Assembly (NCBI GenBank): GCA_964502145.1
Contig: CAZCVI010000035.1
Span: forward strand, 1-64,000
Reading direction: 5' to 3'
Origin: CAZCVI01 sp964502145
GTDB taxonomy: Bacteria > Acidobacteriota > Aminicenantia > UBA2199
Length of the DNA stretch: 64,000 nt
This document shows, piece by piece, positions 34,536-42,325 of this stretch (within the stretch, counting starts at the first letter, position 1; each line of letters starts with the position of its first letter). A model generated the notes under the pieces. The model saw only the letters and a list, made by a program, of their open reading frames with translations. It was not told the DNA's origin and ran no database searches. The translations under genes and the position numbers were made by a program.

Positions 34536-34996
34536 TTTTCGTTCACTCTTATGATCTTGTGTTTATTCACAAATATTTTCTGTTCATGGTGACGAAACAG
34601 GATAAATTGACTCTCCTGGTTCAAATAATCCAGGACCCTGGATTGGGAATCGGGTAACTGGTTAAAATGTTCGACTTCCAACAGGACATTATTTTCTAAA
34701 AAGAGCGTAAGGGATTGCGATGTAGAGGCGTCGAAAATTTCTTTTTCCCTCACATAGATCAGGGCATCAATGTTGAGCGCCATAAACTCCCCCGAACCAC
34801 ATGCTTTCAAAGGAATAAATTTCTTTTTTTTATTGAGAAATTCATAGACTGTTTCAGGGCCTTTCCGGTAGCGGGAGAATTCATTTAAAAAGAGTAAATA
34901 CTCTCCTTCTTGGCTTTCTTTGCCCATCACGTTATGATGGACCATAATATCCACTTTAATCTGAATCTTTGGAATTTTATAATCAATTGTATTCAT
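34532..34996 (-). CDS. Hypothetical protein co-translated with pilT
   Basis: The 154-aa product overlaps the start of pilT (ATGA), which implies a related job. It looks like an all-beta domain (KIQIKVDIMVHHN, GEYLLFLNEFSRY, QSLTLFLENNVLLEVEHF, QFILFRHHEQKIFVNKHKIIRVNE) with no membrane segment. ATG 34996 is chosen because GAGGTG lies about 11 nt upstream; ATG 35035 lacks one. I do not recognise the family. A PilZ-like or motor-regulatory role would be a guess. Confidence 0.7.
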   Translation of the reverse strand: MNTIDYKIPKIQIKVDIMVHHNVMGKESQEGEYLLFLNEFSRYRKGPETVYEFLNKKKKFIPLKACGSGEFMALNIDALIYVREKEIFDASTSQSLTLFLENNVLLEVEHFNQLPDSQSRVLDYLNQESQFILFRHHEQKIFVNKHKIIRVNEK

Positions 34997-35116
34997 GGTC
35001 TTTATACACCTCGCAAAATTATCATATATCTTCAAAAACGGAAAGTCAAGTTAATTTACCAGATTAAAGAAAATAGATTAAAGAAAATAAGGTAAAAAGA
35101 AACGGCAATCATGAAC

Positions 35117-36187
35117 CTAACGATTAACCATGAATGTTCCCAGTCCCGGTTGTTGCCTGGGAAAAAGGATACCGTTATGAATGGTCACACAGTCCGCAGC
35201 CGGGTCATTTAACAAATCCAGATGACCGTCCAGATCCGCATAAATCACATTGGGGGAAGCGAGCGTAAAATGGAGGGCTGCTGCAATAGCCAGCGAGGAT
35301 TCATCCATACAGCCGACCATCGACTGTACCCCACCCACCCGCGCCACATGATCCATGGCCATGGCTGCCGCAATGCCCCCGACTTTCATTAACTTGATAT
35401 TAAACAGGTCCACCATTTGACCTGTAACCAAGAACAAGGCATCCTCCAGATTCATTAAACTTTCATCGGCCATAACCGGGATAGTTTGCCCACGGCGAAA
35501 CTCTTTTAGTAACGCCGGGTTACTTTTGGGCGTGGGTTGTTCAATCAATTGAATACCCTCATGTTTTACCCCGGCAGAAAAAGCCAGCGCTTGGTCTAAA
35601 CTGTACCCCTGGTTCGCATCAAAACGGATTTGAATCGATTTTCCCACCGCTTCCCGCACTTTAATAATCCGTTCGATATCTGTGGCCACATCCAAGCCGC
35701 CCTTGATCTTCAAAATCCGAAACCCTTTTTTCACCCACTCCTTGGCAAACGAAACCGTTTTTTCCAGCGGTAGAATGCCGATGGTGGTACTCGTAGGAAT
35801 AGAATCACGGTAGCCGCCCAGTAATTTATACAGTGGTAAGCGGGCCGTTTTCCCCAGAATATCCCACAACGCCATATCAATCATCGCCGCAGCAGAAGGA
35901 TGGGGGTGTAGCAGAGGTCTTAGTTCTTCCATGATGCGGGTCATCATCAGTGGGTTTTGTCCTTTGACCGCCGGAACAATCGTATCTTGGTAGACCTGTA
36001 ACACCGAAGCCGGTGTTTCACCTGTAACCGGTAAATCCGGGGCGGCACAACCGTACCCATTGATACCGTTATCCGTCTCTAACCGTAGGAATATATTGGT
36101 CATCGACTCGATAGCGTCATAGGCAATGATATATGGAACCGCCAGCGGTGTTTCCACGGCCCACGCTTCAATGGTCGTTATCTTCAT
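35117..36187 (-). CDS. Dipeptide epimerase (enolase superfamily)
   Basis: The 356-aa protein has the mandelate racemase/muconate lactonizing enzyme layout: catalytic KxK in ILKIKGG (near residue 165), metal ligands in RFDANQGY, IEQPTP and MADESL, and a second Lys in NIKLMKVGG. A DxD motif in YADLDGHLDL near the C-terminus is typical of L-Ala-D/L-Glu-type dipeptide epimerases that bind the alpha-ammonium group. It likely epimerises dipeptides from peptidoglycan turnover. It is a single gene with AAGGAATTGGTGAT upstream. Confidence 0.9.
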   Translation of the reverse strand: MKITTIEAWAVETPLAVPYIIAYDAIESMTNIFLRLETDNGINGYGCAAPDLPVTGETPASVLQVYQDTIVPAVKGQNPLMMTRIMEELRPLLHPHPSAAAMIDMALWDILGKTARLPLYKLLGGYRDSIPTSTTIGILPLEKTVSFAKEWVKKGFRILKIKGGLDVATDIERIIKVREAVGKSIQIRFDANQGYSLDQALAFSAGVKHEGIQLIEQPTPKSNPALLKEFRRGQTIPVMADESLMNLEDALFLVTGQMVDLFNIKLMKVGGIAAAMAMDHVARVGGVQSMVGCMDESSLAIAAALHFTLASPNVIYADLDGHLDLLNDPAADCVTIHNGILFPRQQPGLGTFMVNR

Positions 36188-36295
36188 CGTTTATCACCAA
36201 TTCCTTCACCCTTACGGTAATGGGTGGAATATGAATGAGTATCCAACTAAAAATGTACTATAAACCAAAGGGAAACGAATGTCAAGAGCAAAAAA

Positions 36296-36431
36296 CAACC
36301 GCGAATCACCGCCACGTTTCAGAAAAAACTGAACGCGCTGGACATTCTGGACTTCACAAAACTTTTACTTTTTCCAGCTTGTCCAGTTTGTCCAGTTTGT
36401 CCAGAATGTCCAGTTTTTCCAGACCGTCCGA
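36296..36431. repeat. Dispersed TGGAC-unit hairpin (copy 4)
   Basis: The left flank GAATCACCGCCACGTTTCAG and AAAAAACTG match the flanks of copies 1 and 2. The left arm is short (CTGGACATTCTGGAC, 36338-36352), and the right arm (36376-36431) has six 9-bp CCAG-type units. It lies between divergent genes in the 36188-36643 interval, where no gene is supported. Confidence 0.8.
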
Positions 36432-36576
36432 TTTCCCTCCAATCTTGCCTTGCAGAAATGTTGAAATACAGCCTGGAAAACCCTTTCAGCGTAGTTTGGG
36501 CACTCACCAACCTGGGGGTGCTTAACCGTGTACAAAAAAAAAAATACAACATTAACATTTTTTTTGCCAAAAAGCA

Positions 36577-36605
36577 TTGACTTTTTCTGAAACTAATATT
36601 ATATA
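36577..36605 (+). promoter_or_regulatory. Promoter of the polyamine locus
   Basis: TTGACT (36577-36582), 17 bp, TATATA (36600-36605), followed by a leader of about 30 nt with AAAAGGAAAA before ATG 36644. Confidence 0.65.
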
Positions 36606-36643
36606 TTATTACCACGAATCAAAAAAAAAAAGGAAAAAATATT

Positions 36644-36820
36644 ATGCTTGGATTATACGGTGATTTTTTTGCGTCTTGTTGTTTGGCCAGATTGAGAACA
36701 ATGGAGAACCTTGATCCGTTCAAGACAGACTCCCTATTCTCAAAAGGGTCGATGTGTGGGAAATATCTAACTACTTACTATAAAAAAAACGTAGAACATT
36801 TTTATGTTACAGAGAGGTGA
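36644..36820 (+). CDS. 58-aa ORF at the head of the polyamine locus
   Basis: An open frame of 58 codons starts at ATG 36644 behind AAGGAAAAAATATT and a good promoter, and ends at TGA 36820. Its tail (GAGAGGTGA) is the ribosome binding site of the next gene, so translation of the two is likely linked. The peptide starts MLGLYGDFFASCCLARLR and has two adjacent Cys and several basic residues. No family is recognised. It could be a regulatory leader peptide or a small protein. Confidence 0.55.
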   Translation: MLGLYGDFFASCCLARLRTMENLDPFKTDSLFSKGSMCGKYLTTYYKKNVEHFYVTER

Positions 36821-36823
36821 ACA

Positions 36824-37087
36824 ATGGAAAAAGAAAATTTTTGGGGTCCAGACGATGATGTGGATGATTATGATGATTATGCCACGGATTACGATGACGA
36901 TGAGCAGGATGAAAACTACTACGATGACTTCGATTCCGAATTAGATTTAGATGATATGGATGACGACGACGCCATGTATGAAGAAGACGATATGGATTTG
37001 TACGAAGATGACGACGAAGAAGTCGACGAGGAAAAAACAGAAGCCCGAAAGGATATTTGGTCCAATATGGATTGGGATAAAGATTAG
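36824..37087 (+). CDS. Polyacidic Asp/Glu-rich small protein
   Basis: Of 87 residues, 33 are Asp and 13 Glu (53 percent), with only five Lys/Arg and eight Tyr, so the protein is intrinsically disordered and extremely anionic. Trp residues sit near both ends (ENFWGPDDD and SNMDWDKD). GAGAGGTGA is the ribosome binding site and overlaps the previous stop codon. The next gene, 62 bp downstream, makes S-adenosylmethionine decarboxylase. A polyanion encoded beside polyamine synthesis could bind or sense polyamines; this is inference. Acidic repeats can also arise as low-complexity drift, but the frame is clean. Confidence 0.7.
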   Translation: MEKENFWGPDDDVDDYDDYATDYDDDEQDENYYDDFDSELDLDDMDDDDAMYEEDDMDLYEDDDEEVDEEKTEARKDIWSNMDWDKD

Positions 37088-37149
37088 CGGTAAAAAATAA
37101 AAACCATGGAAAAAAATTAAAGTCACGGAGGTAGGAAATATCCAAGAAA

Positions 37150-37557
37150 ATGGTGCAAAGGGTGCAAAGTTTAGGTAATCACTTGATCATTGAATTGTAT
37201 GACTGTGATGAGGTCATCATTAATGATGCTCAAGGTGTTGAAAAGGCAATGATTAAGGCTGTCGAAATTTCTGGTGCTAAGATGGTCCAATCAGTATTTC
37301 ATCAATTTAACCCCCATGGAATCAGCGGGGTAATCGTGATAGAGGAGTCACACTTTTCAGTGCATACATGGCCAGAATATGGCTATTGTGCATTGGACAT
37401 ATTCACGTGCGGTGATGAAATTGATTATTACTCAGCTTTGCAGTTTTTGAGGAGTGCATTTAAGGCTAAAAATATGTCCGTCACGGAAATGAAAAGAGGA
37501 ATGTTGGATTTACCGATCAAACTCCTACACAAACCGGAATCCGCCAAGGAAACATAA
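37150..37557 (+). CDS. speH: S-adenosylmethionine decarboxylase proenzyme
   Basis: The 135-aa proenzyme matches the short prokaryotic AdoMetDC family: GNHLIIELYDCD at the N-terminus, the self-cleavage site in IEESHFSVHTWPEYGY (Ser becomes the pyruvoyl group) and LDIFTCG. It produces decarboxylated S-adenosylmethionine, the aminopropyl donor for SpeE. ATG 37150 has only a distant GGAGG (about 18 nt upstream) and AGGA at 13 nt. The gene ends before a structured region and terminator. Confidence 0.95.
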   Translation: MVQRVQSLGNHLIIELYDCDEVIINDAQGVEKAMIKAVEISGAKMVQSVFHQFNPHGISGVIVIEESHFSVHTWPEYGYCALDIFTCGDEIDYYSALQFLRSAFKAKNMSVTEMKRGMLDLPIKLLHKPESAKET

Positions 37558-37564
37558 TATGAAT

Positions 37565-37651
37565 GGCAGACCCCTTTATAACTCGAACGCTCAATCGACA
37601 GGGTTCTGCCAAGGATACTCCGGGTAAGACATCATGGTTTAAGTCCCCCGG
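37565..37651 (+). promoter_or_regulatory. Two-hairpin structured region between speH and speE
   Basis: GGCAGACCC (37565-37573) pairs with GGGTTCTGCC (37601-37610), and CCGGGTAAGAC (37620-37630) with GTTTAAGTCCCCCGG (37637-37651). A terminator follows 10 nt later. The two hairpins could be an attenuator or a ligand-responsive leader for speE. I could not match them to a known riboswitch class. Confidence 0.45.
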
Positions 37652-37660
37652 CCATTAAAA

Positions 37661-37738
37661 AACACAGACTCCCATGGATTGACTTTACCCATCAACGGTT
37701 AAAAAAAAGTCAATCCGTGGAGCTGTGTTTTTTTTTGT
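37661..37738 (+). terminator. Strong intrinsic terminator after speH
   Basis: AACACAG/CTGTGTT and CTCCCATGGATTGACT/AGTCAATCCGTGGAG form a long interrupted stem with an A-rich loop, followed by a T-run at 37728-37736. It would stop speH transcripts before speE unless conditionally read through. Confidence 0.88.
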
Positions 37739-37785
37739 TTTTTTATGCTCATTGTTAAACAAAATAAAATCAGGAGATGTGAGAA

Positions 37786-38637
37786 TTGACCAAGTGGTTT
37801 GAAGAACAATTAGATGTAAATAAAGGTCGAATCGTGAAGCTCGAATACAAGGAATTACTGGAGACCCACCACTCTTGCTTCCAAAAAATCGACGTCTACG
37901 ATACAGTGGCTTACGGTAAGATGCTGGTTCACGATAACGTGATCATGTTAACCGAGTTTGATGAAGCGCATTATCACGAGATGATCGCCCATGTGGCCAT
38001 GAACACCCACCCCAACCCGGAACATATCGCAATCATCGGCGGTGGCGACGGCGGCACGCTACGGGAAGTATTAAAACACGGCTCAGTAAAAACAGTTCAC
38101 CTGTGCGAAATCGACGGCGCTGTCATCACAATCTGTAAAAAACACTTCCCTAACCTGGCTGACAGTTTCGCTGACCCCAGGGTCGAGGTCTTTGAGGAAG
38201 ACGGCGCCACATTCATTCAAAAAAGACAGGACTGCTACGATCTGATTATTGTCGATTCCTCCGATCCCATTGGTCCGGCAGAAGTGCTGTTCCAAGAAAG
38301 ATTCTACAAGAACATGTACAACGCGCTCCAGGCGGACGGTATTGTGATCACCCAATCGGAGTCCTTCATGTTCCACGAAACTATCATTGCTGATATCGTG
38401 GCCTTCAACAAAAAAATCTTTCCCCTGTACTACTATTATTTCACCATGGTCCCCACCTACCCCAGCGGGGTTATTGGGTTTAGTTTCTGTTCAAAGCAAT
38501 ATGATCCCATCCTGAACTTTAATGCTGAACGGGCCCAGACGTTACCGGGTCTGAAGTATTATAACGCGGAGATTCATAAAGCGGCGTTTGTACTGCCACG
38601 GTTTGCCGCCTCCTTTATTTACGGGTGGCTCAGTTAA
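37786..38637 (+). CDS. speE: Spermidine synthase
   Basis: The 283-aa aminopropyltransferase shows HYHEMIAHVA, the GGGDGGTLREVLKH nucleotide-binding loop, the CEID acidic site and DSSDPIGPAEVLF, all standard SpeE motifs. It transfers an aminopropyl group to putrescine. The start is a TTG at 37786, chosen because AGGAGAT ends 8 nt upstream. It is separated from speH by a terminator, so the two genes may be expressed unequally. No putrescine-making gene (arginine or ornithine decarboxylase) lies in the window. Confidence 0.96.
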   Translation: MTKWFEEQLDVNKGRIVKLEYKELLETHHSCFQKIDVYDTVAYGKMLVHDNVIMLTEFDEAHYHEMIAHVAMNTHPNPEHIAIIGGGDGGTLREVLKHGSVKTVHLCEIDGAVITICKKHFPNLADSFADPRVEVFEEDGATFIQKRQDCYDLIIVDSSDPIGPAEVLFQERFYKNMYNALQADGIVITQSESFMFHETIIADIVAFNKKIFPLYYYYFTMVPTYPSGVIGFSFCSKQYDPILNFNAERAQTLPGLKYYNAEIHKAAFVLPRFAASFIYGWLS

Positions 38638-38652
38638 CAGGGAAGTGGCAGG

Positions 38653-39954
38653 ATGACAAACGAGACGCATGAGACATTAAATACCGGGTGTTTTGAACCA
38701 CTCTATTTGGTTACATTGGACGAGATTTACCACAGCCATTGGGCAGCCAGAAAAAGACTACGGATAAAATTTTTGCGGGATGTTGTTTTGTCTATCTGGC
38801 CCAACGGACACCCCTCGCGGTTGATCCAGGTGACTGGCACCAACGGGAAAGGGTCTGTAGTATACTATTTAGAACAGGGTTTACGTTTTGCCGGTAAAAC
38901 AGGTTCATGGACAGGTCCGCATGTTTTTGACTATGCCGAGCGGTTCCATTTGAACGGCCAAATTGTCTCCCATCACGATATGATTTCCATCTATCGTGAC
39001 ACTCTGCTGCCCATACAGGACCGGTTCATGCAGCAGCACCCCGGGGAATCGTTAAGTTTTGCCGAACTCGGTATATTATTGAGTTTGTTTTTATTTGAAA
39101 AATACGCGGTGCAATGGGGCATCATGGAAGTCGGCGCAGGCGGACGTTACACGCCCTTAATGGCATTAGATATGGCCGCTTGCATTCTCACTAACGTGGG
39201 CTACGACCACCCGCAAACACTGGGTACCGAACTGTGGCAACGAGCCTTGGAAAAAGCCGGTATCGCCCGCCCAGGTATCCCCTTTTTCACCGCTGCCGAA
39301 GGCCCCGCCCTTGCCTATGTACAAAAAGCAGTGGCAGCCGAAGGCGCACCGCTATGGAGTACACAACGGGAAGAATGGGAGGCTATTGCCAAGGTAACAG
39401 GCAAGCTGCCCGAATTCAAATTAAAGAACCTAGCTCTGGCAGTAAACGTGATGCGCCACTTTTACCCTGAATTTGATTTTAAAGACCATGCTCAGCAGAT
39501 GACCGCCTCTTTACCCGCCCGATTCTATCACGTGGCCCCGAACATCATCGCGGATATGGCCCACAATAAAGATAAAATCGCACGGCTGGTAGAGCAATTA
39601 AAACATGCTTATCCCCAGCGGAAGTTTCGTTTTTTAATTGGCTTGAGCCGCAGTCGGGATGTGCGCGATGTGTTTGCCCCGGTTTTAGAATTGGCGGACC
39701 ATATTGTGGTGACCAGTGCTTCCTATGCCGGACAAAATCCCCATGAAGTGGCCGCATTGCTCCGCCAAGATTTCCCGGCGGTTACCGTCATAGAAGATCC
39801 TAAAACCGCTTTTGAAAAGGAAAAAGAAGCGTTGGGCGAGAATGACATGTTGGTATTAACCGGATCCGCTTATATGATTGATCAGGCCATTAATCCCAAT
39901 CCGTATATTAAACACCTCAACGCCACGTTTGGGCGGCGTGTGACTTCCGTGTAG
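38653..39954 (+). CDS. folC: FolC-like Mur ligase (folylpolyglutamate synthase family)
   Basis: The 433-aa protein has the ATP-binding loop VTGTNGKGS (near residue 61) and the FolC-type N-terminal layout. EVGAGGRYTPL replaces the usual EVGLGGRLD, and DMAHNKDKI replaces the usual DGAHN. It probably adds glutamate to folates, but the altered motifs leave room for a related amide-ligase role. It starts 15 bp after speE. Because the motifs deviate, the symbol is given with reserve. Confidence 0.75.
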   Translation: MTNETHETLNTGCFEPLYLVTLDEIYHSHWAARKRLRIKFLRDVVLSIWPNGHPSRLIQVTGTNGKGSVVYYLEQGLRFAGKTGSWTGPHVFDYAERFHLNGQIVSHHDMISIYRDTLLPIQDRFMQQHPGESLSFAELGILLSLFLFEKYAVQWGIMEVGAGGRYTPLMALDMAACILTNVGYDHPQTLGTELWQRALEKAGIARPGIPFFTAAEGPALAYVQKAVAAEGAPLWSTQREEWEAIAKVTGKLPEFKLKNLALAVNVMRHFYPEFDFKDHAQQMTASLPARFYHVAPNIIADMAHNKDKIARLVEQLKHAYPQRKFRFLIGLSRSRDVRDVFAPVLELADHIVVTSASYAGQNPHEVAALLRQDFPAVTVIEDPKTAFEKEKEALGENDMLVLTGSAYMIDQAINPNPYIKHLNATFGRRVTSV

Positions 39955-39969
39955 AAGTACTGCGATTAT

Positions 39970-40077
39970 TATGGACGAAATGGACAATATGGACGATATG
40001 GACTACGTGGACATAAAAAGCGTTTGCTTTGCGTCCAGAATGTCCATTTCGTCCATTTAGTCCATATCGTCCATATG
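39970..40077. repeat. Dispersed TGGAC-unit hairpin (copy 5) between converging genes
   Basis: The left arm (39970-40013) contains five TGGAC units with 9-bp spacing, and the right arm (40031-40077) contains the complementary GTCCA units. The loop holds AAAAAGCGTTTGCTTT, itself a small hairpin. It separates folC (ends 39954) from the converging sbnB-like gene (ends 40096). Confidence 0.85.
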
Positions 40078-40095
40078 TTTTAGGGAATTATATAA

Positions 40096-41064
40096 TTATT
40101 CCAAAGACTGGCCAATCCCCTTCTTAAGGGCCTCGTTGAGATAGTAGCTGCCCATGGCCATATCAAATACAGCCATACCCATCGGATTGAACATGATCGG
40201 CGCATCCGCCGGATACCCCGCCATACAATTATTGATTACCATATCCACAATCGATTTCGTGTCTTCTTTTTGCAACCCATTGTCTATATGCATCATCTCG
40301 ATATCCGTTTTCTCACGGCAAATTTCTTCCCAATCGTCCACGATAATACTGTTCTTGACATAGGGGAAGACACTGGTTTTAAAATCCCGCAGGGACACGT
40401 TTAATTGCAAGGAACCTTTTTTAGGGGCTGTATCAATATAAGGAGCCTTGGAAACAGTGCAGGTCATAAAGATATCCGTATCTGCATACGCCTCTGCCCA
40501 AGAGTTGACTATCTTAATTTTATGCTGCGGAGCAAAATCAATGGTGGACTTGTCGATACCACGAAGATCAAAAAGGGTAATCTGTTTGATTCGATCACCC
40601 AGCAGTCCCAGGGCCATTTTTAAATGATTCTGACCAATCGGTCCCCAGCCAATAATAGCCAGTTTCACATCCTTGAGCGGTCGGACTTTATCATAATAAC
40701 GGATCATCAACCCGCTAACTGCCGCAGTTCTTAAAATACTTAACAGGGCAGTGTTGATGATACCAATAGGCTGCCCCGTATCCGCTTTGTTTAGGATCAC
40801 CACGCTGTGGGCACGGGGTATGCCATTGTGAATATTATCGGGGAAACTGGCGATCCACTTGATACCCGCCATATCAAACTCCCCGCCAATAAACGCGGGC
40901 ATGGCAATAATCCTGTTCTTCAAATCCCGGTAACGCAAATAAGGCTTCACTGGCTGGGCGAAATCACCTTTACCCAAACACCGTACCGCACCTTCAATCA
41001 CATCCGTTAGCTTTTCCCAATCCACTCCGATTTGATTCAGGGCGTGTTCATTCAAGTATAGCAT
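40096..41064 (-). CDS. sbnB: SbnB-like dehydrogenase for 2,3-diaminopropionate synthesis
   Basis: The 322-aa protein belongs to the ornithine cyclodeaminase/mu-crystallin family. It has the substrate region AGIKWIASFPDN, LSILRTAAVSGL, and a Rossmann loop IIGWGPIGQNHL. With an SbnA-like partner it fits SbnB, which oxidises N-(1-amino-1-carboxyl-2-ethyl)-glutamate to release L-2,3-diaminopropionate. GAGAGGTC precedes ATG 41064. It follows the sbnA-like gene by 52 bp. The family alone would also allow other amino-acid dehydrogenase roles; the gene pair decides the call. Confidence 0.85.
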   Translation of the reverse strand: MLYLNEHALNQIGVDWEKLTDVIEGAVRCLGKGDFAQPVKPYLRYRDLKNRIIAMPAFIGGEFDMAGIKWIASFPDNIHNGIPRAHSVVILNKADTGQPIGIINTALLSILRTAAVSGLMIRYYDKVRPLKDVKLAIIGWGPIGQNHLKMALGLLGDRIKQITLFDLRGIDKSTIDFAPQHKIKIVNSWAEAYADTDIFMTCTVSKAPYIDTAPKKGSLQLNVSLRDFKTSVFPYVKNSIIVDDWEEICREKTDIEMMHIDNGLQKEDTKSIVDMVINNCMAGYPADAPIMFNPMGMAVFDMAMGSYYLNEALKKGIGQSLE

Positions 41065-41116
41065 TTTGACCTCTCTTCAGATTATTTTGCTTGATTATTT
41101 TGCTTGCTTAGTTAGA

Positions 41117-42103
41117 CTATAATTTTTTCATCCCGGCCTGATCATTGATAAATTTGGTATACCACTCTTCATTGTAAACAGTGGTAAAATAGCGCTCTCC
41201 TTTATCAGCCAACACCGTCAGCACATTCACCGGTTTATCCACCGGGTGTTCCGAAAAATACCGCTGGATGGCACCATACACCGAACCAGAAGAACCACCC
41301 GCAAATATATTATGCTTTCTCAGCAATTCATGGCACTTCTCTATAGTGGTGACTTCATCCATCATCACCACATCATCGATCAGCGAGTGGGCCAGTATTT
41401 GCGGGACCATGCTGGAACCAATACCGGGAATATAGCGCTTTTTAGGGGGATGACCAAAAATCACCGAACCCACAATATCCACGGCCACTACTTTTACAGC
41501 CGGGAAATTCTCTTTCATGCGCCGCGACATACCCGTTATCGTCCCACCCGAACTGATGCCCAAAAAGACATAGTCCAGCGTCTTGAATTCTGCGCAGATT
41601 TCCAAGCCCAATGAATTGTAATAGGCCTCCGCATTGTACGGATTACCATATTGGTTGACCCAATAGGAATTATTTATTTCTGCCAAGAGTCCTTTGACTT
41701 GCCTGATCCGCGTTAATAAATAGCCGCCATTCTCATCCGGAGTGGTTACTTTAATCACTTCCCCCCCGAAAGATTTAATCAACATCTCATTGAGCGGCGA
41801 AATACAAGGGTCCACCACGCAAATGAATCGTAACCCGAAATACCGGCAATAAGCAGCCAAAGCAATGCCGAAATTCCCAGATGAGGATTCAATAATAGTC
41901 GTTTCCAAGTTTATCTCTTTACCCTGCAACAATTTTTGCAGAACATAATGCGCAGCCCTGTCCTTGACACTACCAGTCGGATTAAAAAATTCCAGCTTGG
42001 CAAAGAGATTAATATTCTCCAACCCTTCCAATTTCATACGAATAACCGGTGTATTACCGAGATTGTTTAAGATATGGTCATAAATCATGTTTTCCTCTGA
42101 CAA
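41117..42103 (-). CDS. sbnA: SbnA-like PLP enzyme for 2,3-diaminopropionate synthesis
   Basis: The 328-aa protein is a fold-type II PLP enzyme of the cysteine synthase group, with the PLP Lys in NPTGSVKDRAA, the substrate loop ESSSGNFGIALA and the phosphate loop GISSGGTITG. The ESSSGN form, rather than ETSGNT-type loops of true cysteine synthases, together with the adjacent sbnB, points to SbnA, which joins O-phosphoserine and glutamate. AGAGGA precedes ATG 42103. No siderophore or nonribosomal peptide gene is in the window to use the product. Confidence 0.86.
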   Translation of the reverse strand: MSEENMIYDHILNNLGNTPVIRMKLEGLENINLFAKLEFFNPTGSVKDRAAHYVLQKLLQGKEINLETTIIESSSGNFGIALAAYCRYFGLRFICVVDPCISPLNEMLIKSFGGEVIKVTTPDENGGYLLTRIRQVKGLLAEINNSYWVNQYGNPYNAEAYYNSLGLEICAEFKTLDYVFLGISSGGTITGMSRRMKENFPAVKVVAVDIVGSVIFGHPPKKRYIPGIGSSMVPQILAHSLIDDVVMMDEVTTIEKCHELLRKHNIFAGGSSGSVYGAIQRYFSEHPVDKPVNVLTVLADKGERYFTTVYNEEWYTKFINDQAGMKKL

Positions 42104-42261
42104 TAATCATTATATATTGGTTTTTTTCGCAAATAATGGAGTTTTACAGTCGTATAATTTACTCTTTAATATATCATGATTTTAGTCATTATGCAACTGC
42201 AAAAAAAACAATTTTGCACGGCGGCGACAAACCCGCATCATAATTAATCGGACGAAAAGCT

Positions 42262-42290
42262 TTGACAAGAAGTACCAGTTATGAGATAAT
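42262..42290 (+). promoter_or_regulatory. Promoter of the mltD-like gene
   Basis: TTGACA (42262-42267), 17 bp, GATAAT (42285-42290). The leader of about 30 nt contains AGAGGT. A TTG in frame at 42290 lies inside the -10 region and cannot be the start. Confidence 0.72.
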
Positions 42291-42325
42291 TGGAACCTAA
42301 TAAAGTAGAGGTCACGCGCATAGAT

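Noticed and set aside
37565..37651. Named riboswitch (S-adenosylmethionine or guanidine class)
   Set aside because: The hairpins do not show the conserved loops of those classes, so only a generic structured region is claimed.
42290..42325. TTG start for the mltD-like gene
   Set aside because: It overlaps the -10 box GATAAT; the ribosome binding site and ATG are at 42326.
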